Virus record (IMG/VR): IMGVR_UViG_3300022927_000034
Span: 1-48,434 of that record
DNA: 48,434 nt
Origin: a virus
Strand: one strand, 5' to 3'
Below the pieces are notes generated by a model, which searched no databases, was not told the origin of the DNA, and saw only the letters and a program-made list of their open reading frames with translations. The position numbers were made by a program, and so were the translations under genes. Below, in pieces: positions 35,920 through 44,192 of the stretch. Within the stretch, counting starts at the first letter, position 1; every line of letters begins with the position of its first letter.

Positions 35920-38477
35920 TATCTAAGCCCTGCTTGAAAGTTTCCTTGTTGAATTGCTCGTTTTTGTCCTTCGCTCAATGGTGTTTGTCCAGCACCTGCG
36001 GTGTTTGTTGCAGGCTGTGAACTGTTACTAGCGGCTAGTCCAGCAAACACACTGGAGCCGTTGCTCTGTGCTATGTTAGGTGTGTTGCCTAGACTGGTTG
36101 CATTGTCCACAATAACTGGCTCATCAGGTGCGTTTTTACTACTTGCAGGTTCTTGTGTGCTGTGTGCAGCCAAACCTGTAAACACTGAGCTGCCTGATGA
36201 CATACTACTAAGTGATCCCTGTGTGGTACCACCTATTTTTTCCTCTTCGACTTTTCTACGTGGTTTTGTATAAAGTCCAGGTTGGTTAAACAACCTTACG
36301 AGAGTTAGTTGTTGCGTAAAACTGCCTCCTTTAAACGAGCTTTGTACACTGATTATTTTATATACACCACTAAAGGCACTGTCGAAATAAATTGGGTTGT
36401 CGGGTGTAACTAACATGCCTGTATTCTCGTCGAAGTCTTGAGGTGTTTTATAACTTACATAACAATTAATCTCTTCTGCGCTGTTTAGTATGTTAATGTT
36501 ATCGTCACCTGCAATATCCTCTTCATTATACCCAACTAAAAAATCTGGATCACCTATAATGTCTAGTGTGACTTCCACCATGTCTCCAGTCTGATTAGTA
36601 TATAAGTTTTGTTGTAGTATCTCATCAGACTGAGCTTGGTAATTGGCATCATCAGTGCCTTGACCGTATCTAATACTTGCTGGTACCGGTTCTCCCTGTG
36701 CAGGCTGAATACCACCTTGTTGTTCGTTATCTCCGGCAGATGTTTTAGTAAACTCTTCTCTTTGCTTACCCGTCTTAGTTGTTTCACCTGACCCTTGCTT
36801 GCTTTTATCAGGGTTACCTAAAATCCCCTGATAGTATACCATATCAAACTGTATGTTAAAGTTTAATACGTCGTTGTTTTCTCCAGTAAAGATATAGTCG
36901 TATTTTTTAACTGGCCTAAGTTCTCCCCAACCAGGATAATCAGGAATAGTTCTGTTGTATACCTCATAAGGTTTAATAACAAATATATTTTCTCTGGCAT
37001 ACTGCCCAAGTGCCTTATTATACTGTTTGTATTTCTTCTTTGTTCTAATCCTAAACCATTTAAGTGGTTTTTCTAGTTGTGCTGACAATCTCTCAAGTTC
37101 TTGTGTTTGTTTTTCTACATCGTCAAGATTCTCAACTCTTTTAACCTCTTCGGGATTTAGTTTCTGAGACTTGATGTAATTACTTTGTTGAATAATTACA
37201 TCGTTAATCATTTGTATAATGTTAGTACCGTTTGCAAAATCTACTCTAATATCATCTGGCGGTATCTTAGTCTGTGCATCTATATAGCCTGCACTAGCAG
37301 TAACAGCGAATCCTCCCTGAGGGGTAGGCACCATAGGTGCTTTGTCCACTGTTTTTAGTTCTTTGTTGAACTTAATAGGTTGCTTTCTAATTTCTTCATC
37401 TATCTCAAATTTTATTGTATGATAAAATTCGTCTCCTATAGGTGCATCACTAGCGCCAGCCCGTTGACTTAGTGATGTGTTTTTATAAAAATTATTGTAG
37501 TTTGTAGTAAGTTGGTCAAAGAAGTCTCCCAGTGTTTTAGGTTTAGCACTAAAGTTTTCCTTAATATGGCACTCGTTGCTAAACAATGGAGAATCGTAAA
37601 ATGCGACTGCTTCTACATTATAAACACCACCTGCCGCAGTTACACTATTTTTAATCTCTGACATCTTAATAGGCACTATAAACGGAATAGAAGTCTTGGT
37701 AAATTCGTTACTGTCTTCTATGTCATCATATCCATAAAACTGTATCTTTAAGAAATAGGGAACATCTATGTAGTTCCTAATACCCAAATCGTTAGCACAA
37801 GCAACTAGCCTATTAAAAAATGATAGCCCACTGGGTTCTGTAATTGTAAAATTAATTTGTGTGGCATTCGCCCCGCCTGTAACCTGTTGCAAGCCAATAA
37901 AACTTTCTAACTCAATATCATCAATATAAAAGTCAACGTCAAAGTAAGGAGCTCGTTGGTCAGCAGGTATGCCACCTGTGCCTAAAATAATATTCTGATT
38001 TAAGGATTCGTAGTCACCGTCTGTAAATGCGTTCAGCATCTCTGGTGTCATAACACCTAGCCGTATATTGTAGGTGTAGTTTACAAACTTGTGAAGTGGA
38101 TTAGGACGTATGTTGCTTAAAGGACCTTCCTTAGTATCTTTGCTATTCTTGTCAAAGCCACTAGCAGGATCTAAATTGCTGGTATCATTAGCACTGCTGA
38201 ATAAGTCTGGCGATACTGTACCACCAGCCAGAAAAAACGGACTGCCTGCTTGTGTTGCAGGTTCTGTTGCTACTACTGCGTCTGCTTGGTTACTACCGAA
38301 TAAGTTACCGTCAAATTTTCTACCTACGTCCTGACCGTTGCTATTTGCTACTATACCTTTCTCTCTAGCTCGTTGTCCAGTTGTTTTAAATTGATCCTGC
38401 AGACTTGCACCGCTCCTAGCGTTTTTAATTTGAGTAGGATTTAAGTTGGTTCCTCTGTCAGTAGTAAATTTTGCCAC
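35919..38477 (-). CDS. Putative baseplate hub protein
   Basis: An 852-residue protein starting at GTG (38477), three bases after the gp53 stop. The N-terminus is disordered. The middle has NYTYNIRLGVMTPEM and GSGGIPADQRAP-like segments, and later GGVYNVEAVAFYDSPLF. Near the C-terminus is GVYKIISVQSSFKGGSFTQQ, a pattern shared with hub proteins. The tail end is low-complexity (SVFAGLAA, SVFTGLAA). The position between gp53 and gp5 is that of the hub (gp27-like) gene in related phages. No sequence identity to T4 gp27 could be judged by eye. Confidence 0.65.
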   Translation of the reverse strand: MAKFTTDRGTNLNPTQIKNARSGASLQDQFKTTGQRAREKGIVANSNGQDVGRKFDGNLFGSNQADAVVATEPATQAGSPFFLAGGTVSPDLFSSANDTSNLDPASGFDKNSKDTKEGPLSNIRPNPLHKFVNYTYNIRLGVMTPEMLNAFTDGDYESLNQNIILGTGGIPADQRAPYFDVDFYIDDIELESFIGLQQVTGGANATQINFTITEPSGLSFFNRLVACANDLGIRNYIDVPYFLKIQFYGYDDIEDSNEFTKTSIPFIVPIKMSEIKNSVTAAGGVYNVEAVAFYDSPLFSNECHIKENFSAKPKTLGDFFDQLTTNYNNFYKNTSLSQRAGASDAPIGDEFYHTIKFEIDEEIRKQPIKFNKELKTVDKAPMVPTPQGGFAVTASAGYIDAQTKIPPDDIRVDFANGTNIIQMINDVIIQQSNYIKSQKLNPEEVKRVENLDDVEKQTQELERLSAQLEKPLKWFRIRTKKKYKQYNKALGQYARENIFVIKPYEVYNRTIPDYPGWGELRPVKKYDYIFTGENNDVLNFNIQFDMVYYQGILGNPDKSKQGSGETTKTGKQREEFTKTSAGDNEQQGGIQPAQGEPVPASIRYGQGTDDANYQAQSDEILQQNLYTNQTGDMVEVTLDIIGDPDFLVGYNEEDIAGDDNINILNSAEEINCYVSYKTPQDFDENTGMLVTPDNPIYFDSAFSGVYKIISVQSSFKGGSFTQQLTLVRLFNQPGLYTKPRRKVEEEKIGGTTQGSLSSMSSGSSVFTGLAAHSTQEPASSKNAPDEPVIVDNATSLGNTPNIAQSNGSSVFAGLAASNSSQPATNTAGAGQTPLSEGQKRAIQQGNFQAGLR

Positions 38478-38480
38478 AGT

Positions 38481-38786
38481 TTACAGTCCCAATGCTTTGT
38501 TAATTGTGTCTTTATTAGGAATGTAAATCGTTGTACCTGACAGAAAATCAAAAACAGGATCACGTAGTGTGTTAGGGTTGCGAGCACTGAATACCCACCA
38601 TAATCCTTGATCTTTATACAAGTCATATGCCAGTAAATCAGGCCTATTTTTATATGTGTCAGTAATAGTATACTGAACGTCTCCCTGAGATGCAGGAATC
38701 TTCCTATAGTTAAGTATGTCTAAATATTTGTTATTAACATTCTTTGTGTTAAAGTAAGGACTAGTTCTTTTATAGGTGACTGACAT
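38481..38786 (-). CDS. 53: Baseplate wedge subunit gp53
   Basis: A 101-residue protein with the gp53 signature: SPYFNTKNVNNKYLDILNYRKIPA, then TYKNRPDLLAYDLYKDQGLWWVF and a C-terminal LSGTTIYIPNKDTI strand that resembles a LysM-like end. T4 gp53 is about 196 residues, so this is a short form, as in marine relatives. gp53 staples neighbouring wedges. ATG start, one-base overlap with the gp48 stop. Confidence 0.88.
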   Translation of the reverse strand: MSVTYKRTSPYFNTKNVNNKYLDILNYRKIPASQGDVQYTITDTYKNRPDLLAYDLYKDQGLWWVFSARNPNTLRDPVFDFLSGTTIYIPNKDTINKALGL

Positions 38787-39826
38787 TATAAGAACCCTCC
38801 GTTGCCTTTAAGTAATCCACCACTGCTAAAGTCTTCCCAGGTAAACTTATCTGCAATATTGCGTCTACTGTATACAGGCTGTAGTGTAACTTGAATGCCA
38901 GACTTTGTAGGTATTCTTGCACGTTTGCCTGTTGTTGTTACTGTGGTGTTTTGTGTAGGTGTTTGTACTACCGCACCAGTCTGTGTTGTTGCGGCGCCTG
39001 CTAGTCCTACAACAGAGCTACTGCTTAGTCCTGCAGTCTGTAACTGCTGTGGTAATAAGTCACCTATAGCCTGTGTAGTGGTAGTTGTGCCCTGTTGTAG
39101 GGTACACTCTATATAGTCTATGTTACTAGGCATAGTATGTGTAAAAGATGTTACTACACAAGGCACGTGTGGTAGGTAATAATCACCATAACCATCAAGA
39201 TATACCACTGGCGGAGGATTACCGGCCTTAGGACCACCATAAAACATTTTACTTGCTGATCTAAAGAACCATATCATGCCTAGCACGTAGGCTGCCTGAT
39301 CAGCAGTCTGTGCTGTAAAATCAGCACTAATACTAATTGCCTGAACTTGACTACTCTGATAGAAATAACTAGGATAGTTGGAGTGCGTTGGTGCTAAGTT
39401 ACCATACATAGCACTATGACTTACACTTATATTTGGAGTGTAAGGGAATATTACTCCCTTGTCTTCAGACAATGCACTTAGTGGGCCGTTGCCGAAATCA
39501 AAGGGACTACCGCCCGGTGCAGTTACCCTGACTCTCCAGTCATTATCTGCTCCTAACCCTGAGCCACCAGATGATCCAAAGAATATGTCAGGAAGTTCTG
39601 CGCCCGCTTTACCAAAGCCGCCTGGCACTAACTTGTTTAGTCCCAGTCTAGCAAGACTTGGATTATTTAGAAGATCAGCACCTTTCTTAAAGATACCTTT
39701 AATGTCTTCTATACTGCCTCCCTTAGACGTGCTGGCAAGATTCTGCAAGCCTCTAGTCATAGGATTCATAGCCGCAGTGGATGCCGCTGATCTTCCTGTC
39801 GACGATGTTCCTCTTGTCTTAGCCAT
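38786..39826 (-). CDS. 48: Baseplate tail-tube cap protein gp48
   Basis: A 346-residue protein, close to T4 gp48 (364). It has a low-complexity N-terminus (residues 1-30), then a tube-like core with DWRVRVTAPGGSPFDFG, PYTPNISVSHSAMYGNLAPTH and FTAQTADQAAYVLGMIWFFR. A later segment is YLDGYGDYYLPHVPCVV. gp48 caps the hub and starts tail-tube polymerisation. It is the first gene of the virion operon. ATG start with an AAAGGA site, behind a late promoter about 56 bases upstream. Confidence 0.85.
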   Translation of the reverse strand: MAKTRGTSSTGRSAASTAAMNPMTRGLQNLASTSKGGSIEDIKGIFKKGADLLNNPSLARLGLNKLVPGGFGKAGAELPDIFFGSSGGSGLGADNDWRVRVTAPGGSPFDFGNGPLSALSEDKGVIFPYTPNISVSHSAMYGNLAPTHSNYPSYFYQSSQVQAISISADFTAQTADQAAYVLGMIWFFRSASKMFYGGPKAGNPPPVVYLDGYGDYYLPHVPCVVTSFTHTMPSNIDYIECTLQQGTTTTTQAIGDLLPQQLQTAGLSSSSVVGLAGAATTQTGAVVQTPTQNTTVTTTGKRARIPTKSGIQVTLQPVYSRRNIADKFTWEDFSSGGLLKGNGGFL

Positions 39827-39874
39827 TAATTTTTATCCTTTGGTAAAATTCAAACATTTAACTCTTTAATTTTA

Positions 39875-39903
39875 TTGCTTTTAGTATTTATTGGCTTTAT
39901 AAT
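39875..39903 (+). promoter_or_regulatory. Sigma-70-type promoter of gp55
   Basis: TTGCTT at 39875-39880, a 17-base spacer, and TATAAT at 39898-39903. The likely start is near 39910, giving a leader of about 25 bases with an AAGAAGG ribosome site before the ATG at 39934. The gp48 late promoter overlaps it on the opposite strand. Confidence 0.7.
39882..39893 (-). promoter_or_regulatory. Late promoter of the virion operon (CAATAAATACTA)
   Basis: The minus strand reads CAATAAATACTA, identical to the gp6 element at 32792 and close to the T4 late box. It lies 56 bases before the gp48 ATG. It is fully inside the spacer of the gp55 sigma-70 promoter on the other strand (39875-39903), so the two polymerase forms cannot bind together. 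Confidence 0.65.
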
Positions 39904-39933
39904 ATGCTAATATAAAGAAGGATAAATATTAAA

Positions 39934-40836
39934 ATGAGAAGAGTAAACTATCTTAACAACAAAGATATCCTCAAAGAAATCCACAAATCTAAAACAACAT
40001 TTTGTAAATTTGCAGATCCTGCAGACGCTGATTTTGACATGATTATGTCAAGTTTAAAACGAATTAACAAAACAAACGTTAAAGAAGCAATTAAACTTCG
40101 TGCAGAACGTCTGTCTAAGTTAGCATTAGACGAAGCACAAAAAGCAGACCCTAAAACAAAATTTAAACTAGAAGAATTTAAGATAAAGCCTAGTGAAATA
40201 AACGCTACTGATGTTGTGTTTAGAGTGATGACTTTTGAGCATATCCCACTTAAAGAGCCTAAAAAAGTTCTTGACAAAGGTGAAACAGTAGACGAAGAAG
40301 ACATCGAGGAGGAGTACGAGCCAGATCCTGCTAAAAGAGCAAAGAAGGAACGTGCAAAATATATTAAGTTAAATTTCCCGCCTTTTTATCACTACAAAGT
40401 TACAGAAGACTTAGAACCATATATTGTTGGTAAAAGTCATTGGAAAGGAACTTTAGAGGACGGTGAGTTCTCAAAAGATCACGGTCAAATGACTAACAAA
40501 CTAGCACACATGTTTATGAAGTTGTGTGAGCGGTATGCTACTCGTTCAAACTGGCGTGGATACACATACAATGATGAGATGCGTAGCCAAGCCTTATTAC
40601 AGTTGGCACAAATTGGTTTGCAGTTTGATGAGTCTAAATCACAAAATCCATTTGCTTATTACACTGCCGCTATTACTAATAGTTTTACCAGAGTGTTGCA
40701 CATTGAGAAGAAAGTTCAAAACATTCGTGATGACATTTTAGAAATGAATGACTTCACTCCTAGTTTTAGCAGACAGAACGCAGAAGCATTTGATCGAGAA
40801 GAAGAACGCAATCGCCCTGGTAAATTTACTAGTTGA
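39934..40836 (+). CDS. 55: RNA polymerase sigma factor for late transcription, gp55
   Basis: A 300-residue protein. The start (MRRVNYLNNKDILKEIHKSK) and residues 186-262 (MTNKLAHMFMKLCERYATRS, then SQNPFAYYTAAITNSFTRVLHIEKK) match the T4 gp55 family. That region contacts RNA polymerase and the TATAAATA box. T4 gp55 has 185 residues; here about 150 charged residues (24-180) separate the two conserved parts. The C-terminus (ERNRPGKFTS) does not show an obvious clamp-binding hydrophobic end, so coupling to gp45 is uncertain. ATG start with a good ribosome site. It is the only transcription factor gene in the window. Confidence 0.85.
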   Translation: MRRVNYLNNKDILKEIHKSKTTFCKFADPADADFDMIMSSLKRINKTNVKEAIKLRAERLSKLALDEAQKADPKTKFKLEEFKIKPSEINATDVVFRVMTFEHIPLKEPKKVLDKGETVDEEDIEEEYEPDPAKRAKKERAKYIKLNFPPFYHYKVTEDLEPYIVGKSHWKGTLEDGEFSKDHGQMTNKLAHMFMKLCERYATRSNWRGYTYNDEMRSQALLQLAQIGLQFDESKSQNPFAYYTAAITNSFTRVLHIEKKVQNIRDDILEMNDFTPSFSRQNAEAFDREEERNRPGKFTS

Positions 40837-40860
40837 CTTTTACACTAGTTACTGTAAACT
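40833..40860 (+). promoter_or_regulatory. Candidate sigma-70-type promoter of gp47
   Basis: TTGACT at 40833-40838, a 16-base spacer, and TAAACT at 40855-40860 (four of six -10 bases). The gp47 ATG begins six bases later and has no ribosome site. The -35 overlaps the stop codon of gp55, and two ACTAGTT copies 14 bases apart lie here. Moderate support. Confidence 0.45.
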
Positions 40861-40866
40861 ATTAAA

Positions 40867-41880
40867 ATGCCTGCATTTAAAAGAGCCGCAGTATTTACGG
40901 ATATCCACTTTGGTCTGAAGTCGAACAGTCATTTACATAATGATGATTGTTTGGCTTTTGTTGATTGGGTAATTAAAACAGCAAAAGAACGAGACTGTGA
41001 TACTTGTATAATGATGGGAGACTGGCACAACAACCGTGCTAGTATCAACATTGTTACACTTAATTACAGTCTAACTGCTCTTGAGCGTCTAGGTAAAGCA
41101 TTTGACAGAGTCTTGTTTATCCCTGGCAATCACGACTTGTACTACAGAGACAAGCGTGATGTGCAGTCAGCAGAGTGGGCTAAACACATTCCCAACATTG
41201 AAATAGTTAATAACTTTTATAATGAAGATGACATTATAATTGTGCCTTGGCTAGTTGGCGATGAGCATAAGAAGATACCTAAAATGTCTGGCAAATATAT
41301 GTTCGGACACTTTGAGTTGCCAAACTTCTTTATGAATGCTATGGTAAAGATGCCTGATCACGGTGACATTAAGAACGAGCACTTTGGTGGTATAGAACAT
41401 GTGTTTAGTGGGCATTTTCACAAACGACAAACACAAGGCAATATTACATACACAGGCAATGCGTTTCCCCATAACTATGCTGATGCAGGAGACGATGACC
41501 GTGGACTTATGATACTAGAATGGGGAGGCAAACCAGAGTTTGTTAGTTGGCCCGACCAGCCCAGTTATCGTGTGTATGACTTAAGTCAGATTATTGACCA
41601 CGCTGATGATATCTTAAAGCCTAACATGCATGTTAGAGTAAACTTAGATATCGAAATCAGTTACGAAGAAGCAAACTTTATCAAAGACACATTTATAGGC
41701 ACACATAAACTACGTGAGATCACACTTATGCCACGTAAGAACGAGCATGCCGAACAAGATGCAACTACTATTCAAGTAGAGTTCAAGAGTGTAGATCAGA
41801 TTGTGACCAACCAAATTACTGCAATCGACAGTAATCAGTTTGACAAGAAGTTGTTGTTAGACATCTACAATAATTTATAG
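40867..41880 (+). CDS. 47: Recombination nuclease subunit gp47 (Mre11-like)
   Basis: A 337-residue protein, almost equal to T4 gp47 (339). The metallophosphoesterase motifs are complete: Asp12-Ile-His14, Gly51-Asp52, Gly-Asn88-His89-Asp90, His148 and GHFH at 182-185. With gp46 it forms the Mre11/Rad50-type complex that resects DNA ends for recombination and replication restart. ATG at 40867 without a Shine-Dalgarno. The next gene, gp46, follows after 15 bases with its own promoter. Confidence 0.93.
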   Translation: MPAFKRAAVFTDIHFGLKSNSHLHNDDCLAFVDWVIKTAKERDCDTCIMMGDWHNNRASINIVTLNYSLTALERLGKAFDRVLFIPGNHDLYYRDKRDVQSAEWAKHIPNIEIVNNFYNEDDIIIVPWLVGDEHKKIPKMSGKYMFGHFELPNFFMNAMVKMPDHGDIKNEHFGGIEHVFSGHFHKRQTQGNITYTGNAFPHNYADAGDDDRGLMILEWGGKPEFVSWPDQPSYRVYDLSQIIDHADDILKPNMHVRVNLDIEISYEEANFIKDTFIGTHKLREITLMPRKNEHAEQDATTIQVEFKSVDQIVTNQITAIDSNQFDKKLLLDIYNNL

Positions 41881-41886
41881 TATAAT
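41858..41886 (+). promoter_or_regulatory. Sigma-70-type promoter of gp46
   Basis: TAGACA at 41858-41863, an exact 17-base spacer, and TATAAT at 41881-41886. The -35 and spacer lie in the 3' end of gp47. The gp46 ATG is nine bases after the -10 box and lacks a ribosome site, so the leader would be about two bases. Confidence 0.65.
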
Positions 41887-41895
41887 ACAAAGTTA

Positions 41896-43662
41896 ATGTT
41901 CAAAGTTACTGATATAACAGTTAAAAATTTTATGAGTGTTGGAAACAGCACTCAGGGTATTCAGTTTGACAGAACAGACTTAACACTTGTACTAGGTAAA
42001 AACTTAGACTTAGGTGGTGATGATAGTGGTGCTCGCAATGGCACAGGCAAGACTACTATCATTAATGCCTTAAGTTATGCATTGTATGGTGAGGCACTCA
42101 CTAAGATTAGAAAAGAAAATCTAATCAATAAAACAAACGGCAAAGCAATGATGGTTACTATCGACTTTGAAAAAGACGGTAACCGTTATCGTATTGAGCG
42201 TGGACGTAAGCCCAACGTACTTAAGTTCTACATTAATAATGCAGAGCATGACGACGACAATGCACAAGGTGACAGTCGTGAGACACAAAAAGAAATAGAA
42301 TCATTGCTGGGTATGAGTCACGACATGTTTAAACATGTTGTTGCCTTAAACACTTATACCGAACCTTTCCTTAGCATGCGAGCTAATGACCAACGCTTAA
42401 TGATTGAGCAGTTGTTGGGTATTACCATGCTAAGTGAGAAAGCAGATGCTCTCAAAGAACAAATTAAAGAAACTAAAGACGCTGTTAAGCAAGAAGACTT
42501 TAGGATTAAGGCAGTAAAAGAAGCCAACGAACATGTTAGTACACAGATCACAAACTTAGAACGTCGTTCAGTGATGTGGGAAACTAAGAAAAAGGAAGAC
42601 GTTGTAAACTTCCAGACTGCTATTACAGAATTAGAACGGGTAGACATTGAAGCAGAACTAGAAGCACATAAGTGTCTTGTTAACTACAAAGAACAAGAAC
42701 GTAACATCAAAGATTTAGACAGTGCTATTACTGCTAACAAAAACACAATGGACTCTAGTGCTAAAAAGATTGAGAAGTATACAAAAGAAATAGAACAACT
42801 ACGAGACCATAAGTGTTTTACTTGTGGGCAAGAGTTTCACGACGCTAAACAAGAACAACTTATTGTCAGCAAACAAGAAGACTTAGATGAACTAGCAGAA
42901 GATATTGCTAATGCTGAACAAGACTTACGTACACTAGAAGAAGCACGTGGACTTATTGGCGAACTCGAACCTTGTCCGCCTACATTTTACGACAGTATAG
43001 ATGATGCTTACAATCATAAACAGCAAGTAGAAACTTTATTGACGCAGATGCAACAAAAGCAAGAAGAAACTAATCCCTATACAGAACAGATAGAGGATAT
43101 GCGCAATACTGCTGTACAAGACATAGACTACGATAAAATTAACGAATATAACAGGCGTCTTGAGCACCAAGACTTCTTGTTAAAACTGTTAACTAACAAG
43201 GACAGTTTTATTAGAAAAACAATAATTGATCAGAACTTGGCATACCTAAATGCTAGACTGAGTTACTACTTAGACAAAATTGGATTACCGCACCAAGTTA
43301 ACTTCTTAAGTGACTTGACTGTAGACATACAGGAGTTAGGCAGAGAACTAGACTTTGACAATTTGTCACGTGGAGAGCGTAACAGACTTATATTAAGTTT
43401 AAGTTGGGCGTTTCGTGATGTATGGGAGAGTTTATATCAGCCTATCAACGTGTTGTTTATTGACGAGATGATTGATCACGGTATGGATGCACTAGGCGTT
43501 GAGAGTAGCCTAGCAATACTTAAAAAGATGGCACGTGATGGTAACAAGGCAGTTTGGTTAGTGTCACACAAGGATGAACTTGCAGGGCGTGTTAACAATA
43601 TACTAAATGTTGTTAAGGAAAACGGCTTTACAAGTTATAACAATGATGTTGACATGGCATGA
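41896..43662 (+). CDS. 46: Recombination nuclease subunit gp46 (Rad50-like)
   Basis: A 588-residue SMC-type ATPase, near T4 gp46 (560). Visible parts are Walker A (GARNGTGKTT, Lys52), long coiled-coil arms, a central zinc hook Cys307-x-x-Cys310 (CFTCGQ), a signature motif (LSRGERNRLILSLSWAF) near residues 497-513 and Walker B (NVLFIDEMIDHGMD). It pairs with gp47. ATG start directly behind a strong promoter. No anomaly in the active-site motifs. Confidence 0.93.
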   Translation: MFKVTDITVKNFMSVGNSTQGIQFDRTDLTLVLGKNLDLGGDDSGARNGTGKTTIINALSYALYGEALTKIRKENLINKTNGKAMMVTIDFEKDGNRYRIERGRKPNVLKFYINNAEHDDDNAQGDSRETQKEIESLLGMSHDMFKHVVALNTYTEPFLSMRANDQRLMIEQLLGITMLSEKADALKEQIKETKDAVKQEDFRIKAVKEANEHVSTQITNLERRSVMWETKKKEDVVNFQTAITELERVDIEAELEAHKCLVNYKEQERNIKDLDSAITANKNTMDSSAKKIEKYTKEIEQLRDHKCFTCGQEFHDAKQEQLIVSKQEDLDELAEDIANAEQDLRTLEEARGLIGELEPCPPTFYDSIDDAYNHKQQVETLLTQMQQKQEETNPYTEQIEDMRNTAVQDIDYDKINEYNRRLEHQDFLLKLLTNKDSFIRKTIIDQNLAYLNARLSYYLDKIGLPHQVNFLSDLTVDIQELGRELDFDNLSRGERNRLILSLSWAFRDVWESLYQPINVLFIDEMIDHGMDALGVESSLAILKKMARDGNKAVWLVSHKDELAGRVNNILNVVKENGFTSYNNDVDMA

Positions 43663-43679
43663 AAAATATTTTAATAGTG

Positions 43680-43708
43680 TTGACTTATGATAAACATTAC
43701 TATAATAT
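43680..43708 (+). promoter_or_regulatory. Candidate sigma-70-type promoter of the GIY-YIG gene
   Basis: TTGACT at 43680-43685. TATAAT follows at 43701-43706 with a 15-base spacer, or TAATAT at 43703-43708 with 17. A GGAAG ribosome site at 43717-43721 precedes the ATG at 43734. Transcription from here could also cover the hairpin-rich region downstream. Confidence 0.5.
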
Positions 43709-43733
43709 TTGTAAAAGGAAGATTAAGTAATTA

Positions 43734-44189
43734 ATGTCATATGATTATCCCTGGATCTATAAAGGAAAAGAGTTTACATCAGATGACATCGGCGAATATT
43801 ATGGCTTTGTATATCGAATAACAAACACAACTAACGGGCACGATTATATAGGCAGGAAGTTCTTTCACACCATTAAGAAACGACCTCCCTTAAAAGGCAA
43901 GAAGAACAAAAGACACTCAAAAGTCGAAACAGACTGGAAAACCTATTGGGGCTCTAGTGATCGACTACAGGCAGATATAGACACACATGGCAAAGAGAAG
44001 TTCACACGGGAAATAATCAGGCTCTGTAATACTCGAGGCGAAACAAACTACTGCGAAGCATATTATCAATTTATAGAAGGTGTACTGTTAAAAGAAAACA
44101 ACTATAACGGTATAATCAACATAAGACTTGGTGGTAACTCAGTAAAAGGTCTTCTGCTCGAGGACTTAAACACAAAAACTAAATTGTAA
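43734..44189 (+). CDS. GIY-YIG-type endonuclease-like protein
   Basis: A 151-residue protein. GFVY (24-27) and YIGRK (38-42) correspond to the GIY and YIG motifs. Arg41 and Glu103 or Glu108 (GETNYCEAYYQF) are candidates for catalytic Arg and Glu. The rest is basic, suited to DNA binding. Such free-standing nucleases are common in marine T4-like phages and may act as homing enzymes or in host DNA breakdown. ATG start with GGAAG. It stands alone between gp46 and a hairpin-rich stretch that ends at a convergent gene. Confidence 0.75.
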   Translation: MSYDYPWIYKGKEFTSDDIGEYYGFVYRITNTTNGHDYIGRKFFHTIKKRPPLKGKKNKRHSKVETDWKTYWGSSDRLQADIDTHGKEKFTREIIRLCNTRGETNYCEAYYQFIEGVLLKENNYNGIINIRLGGNSVKGLLLEDLNTKTKL

Positions 44190-44192
44190 ATT

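Noticed and set aside
39919-39930. GGATAAATATTA on the plus strand before gp55, like a late promoter
   Set aside because: Same pattern: it is the ribosome site and spacer, too close to the ATG. The upstream TTGCTT/TATAAT pair is better placed.
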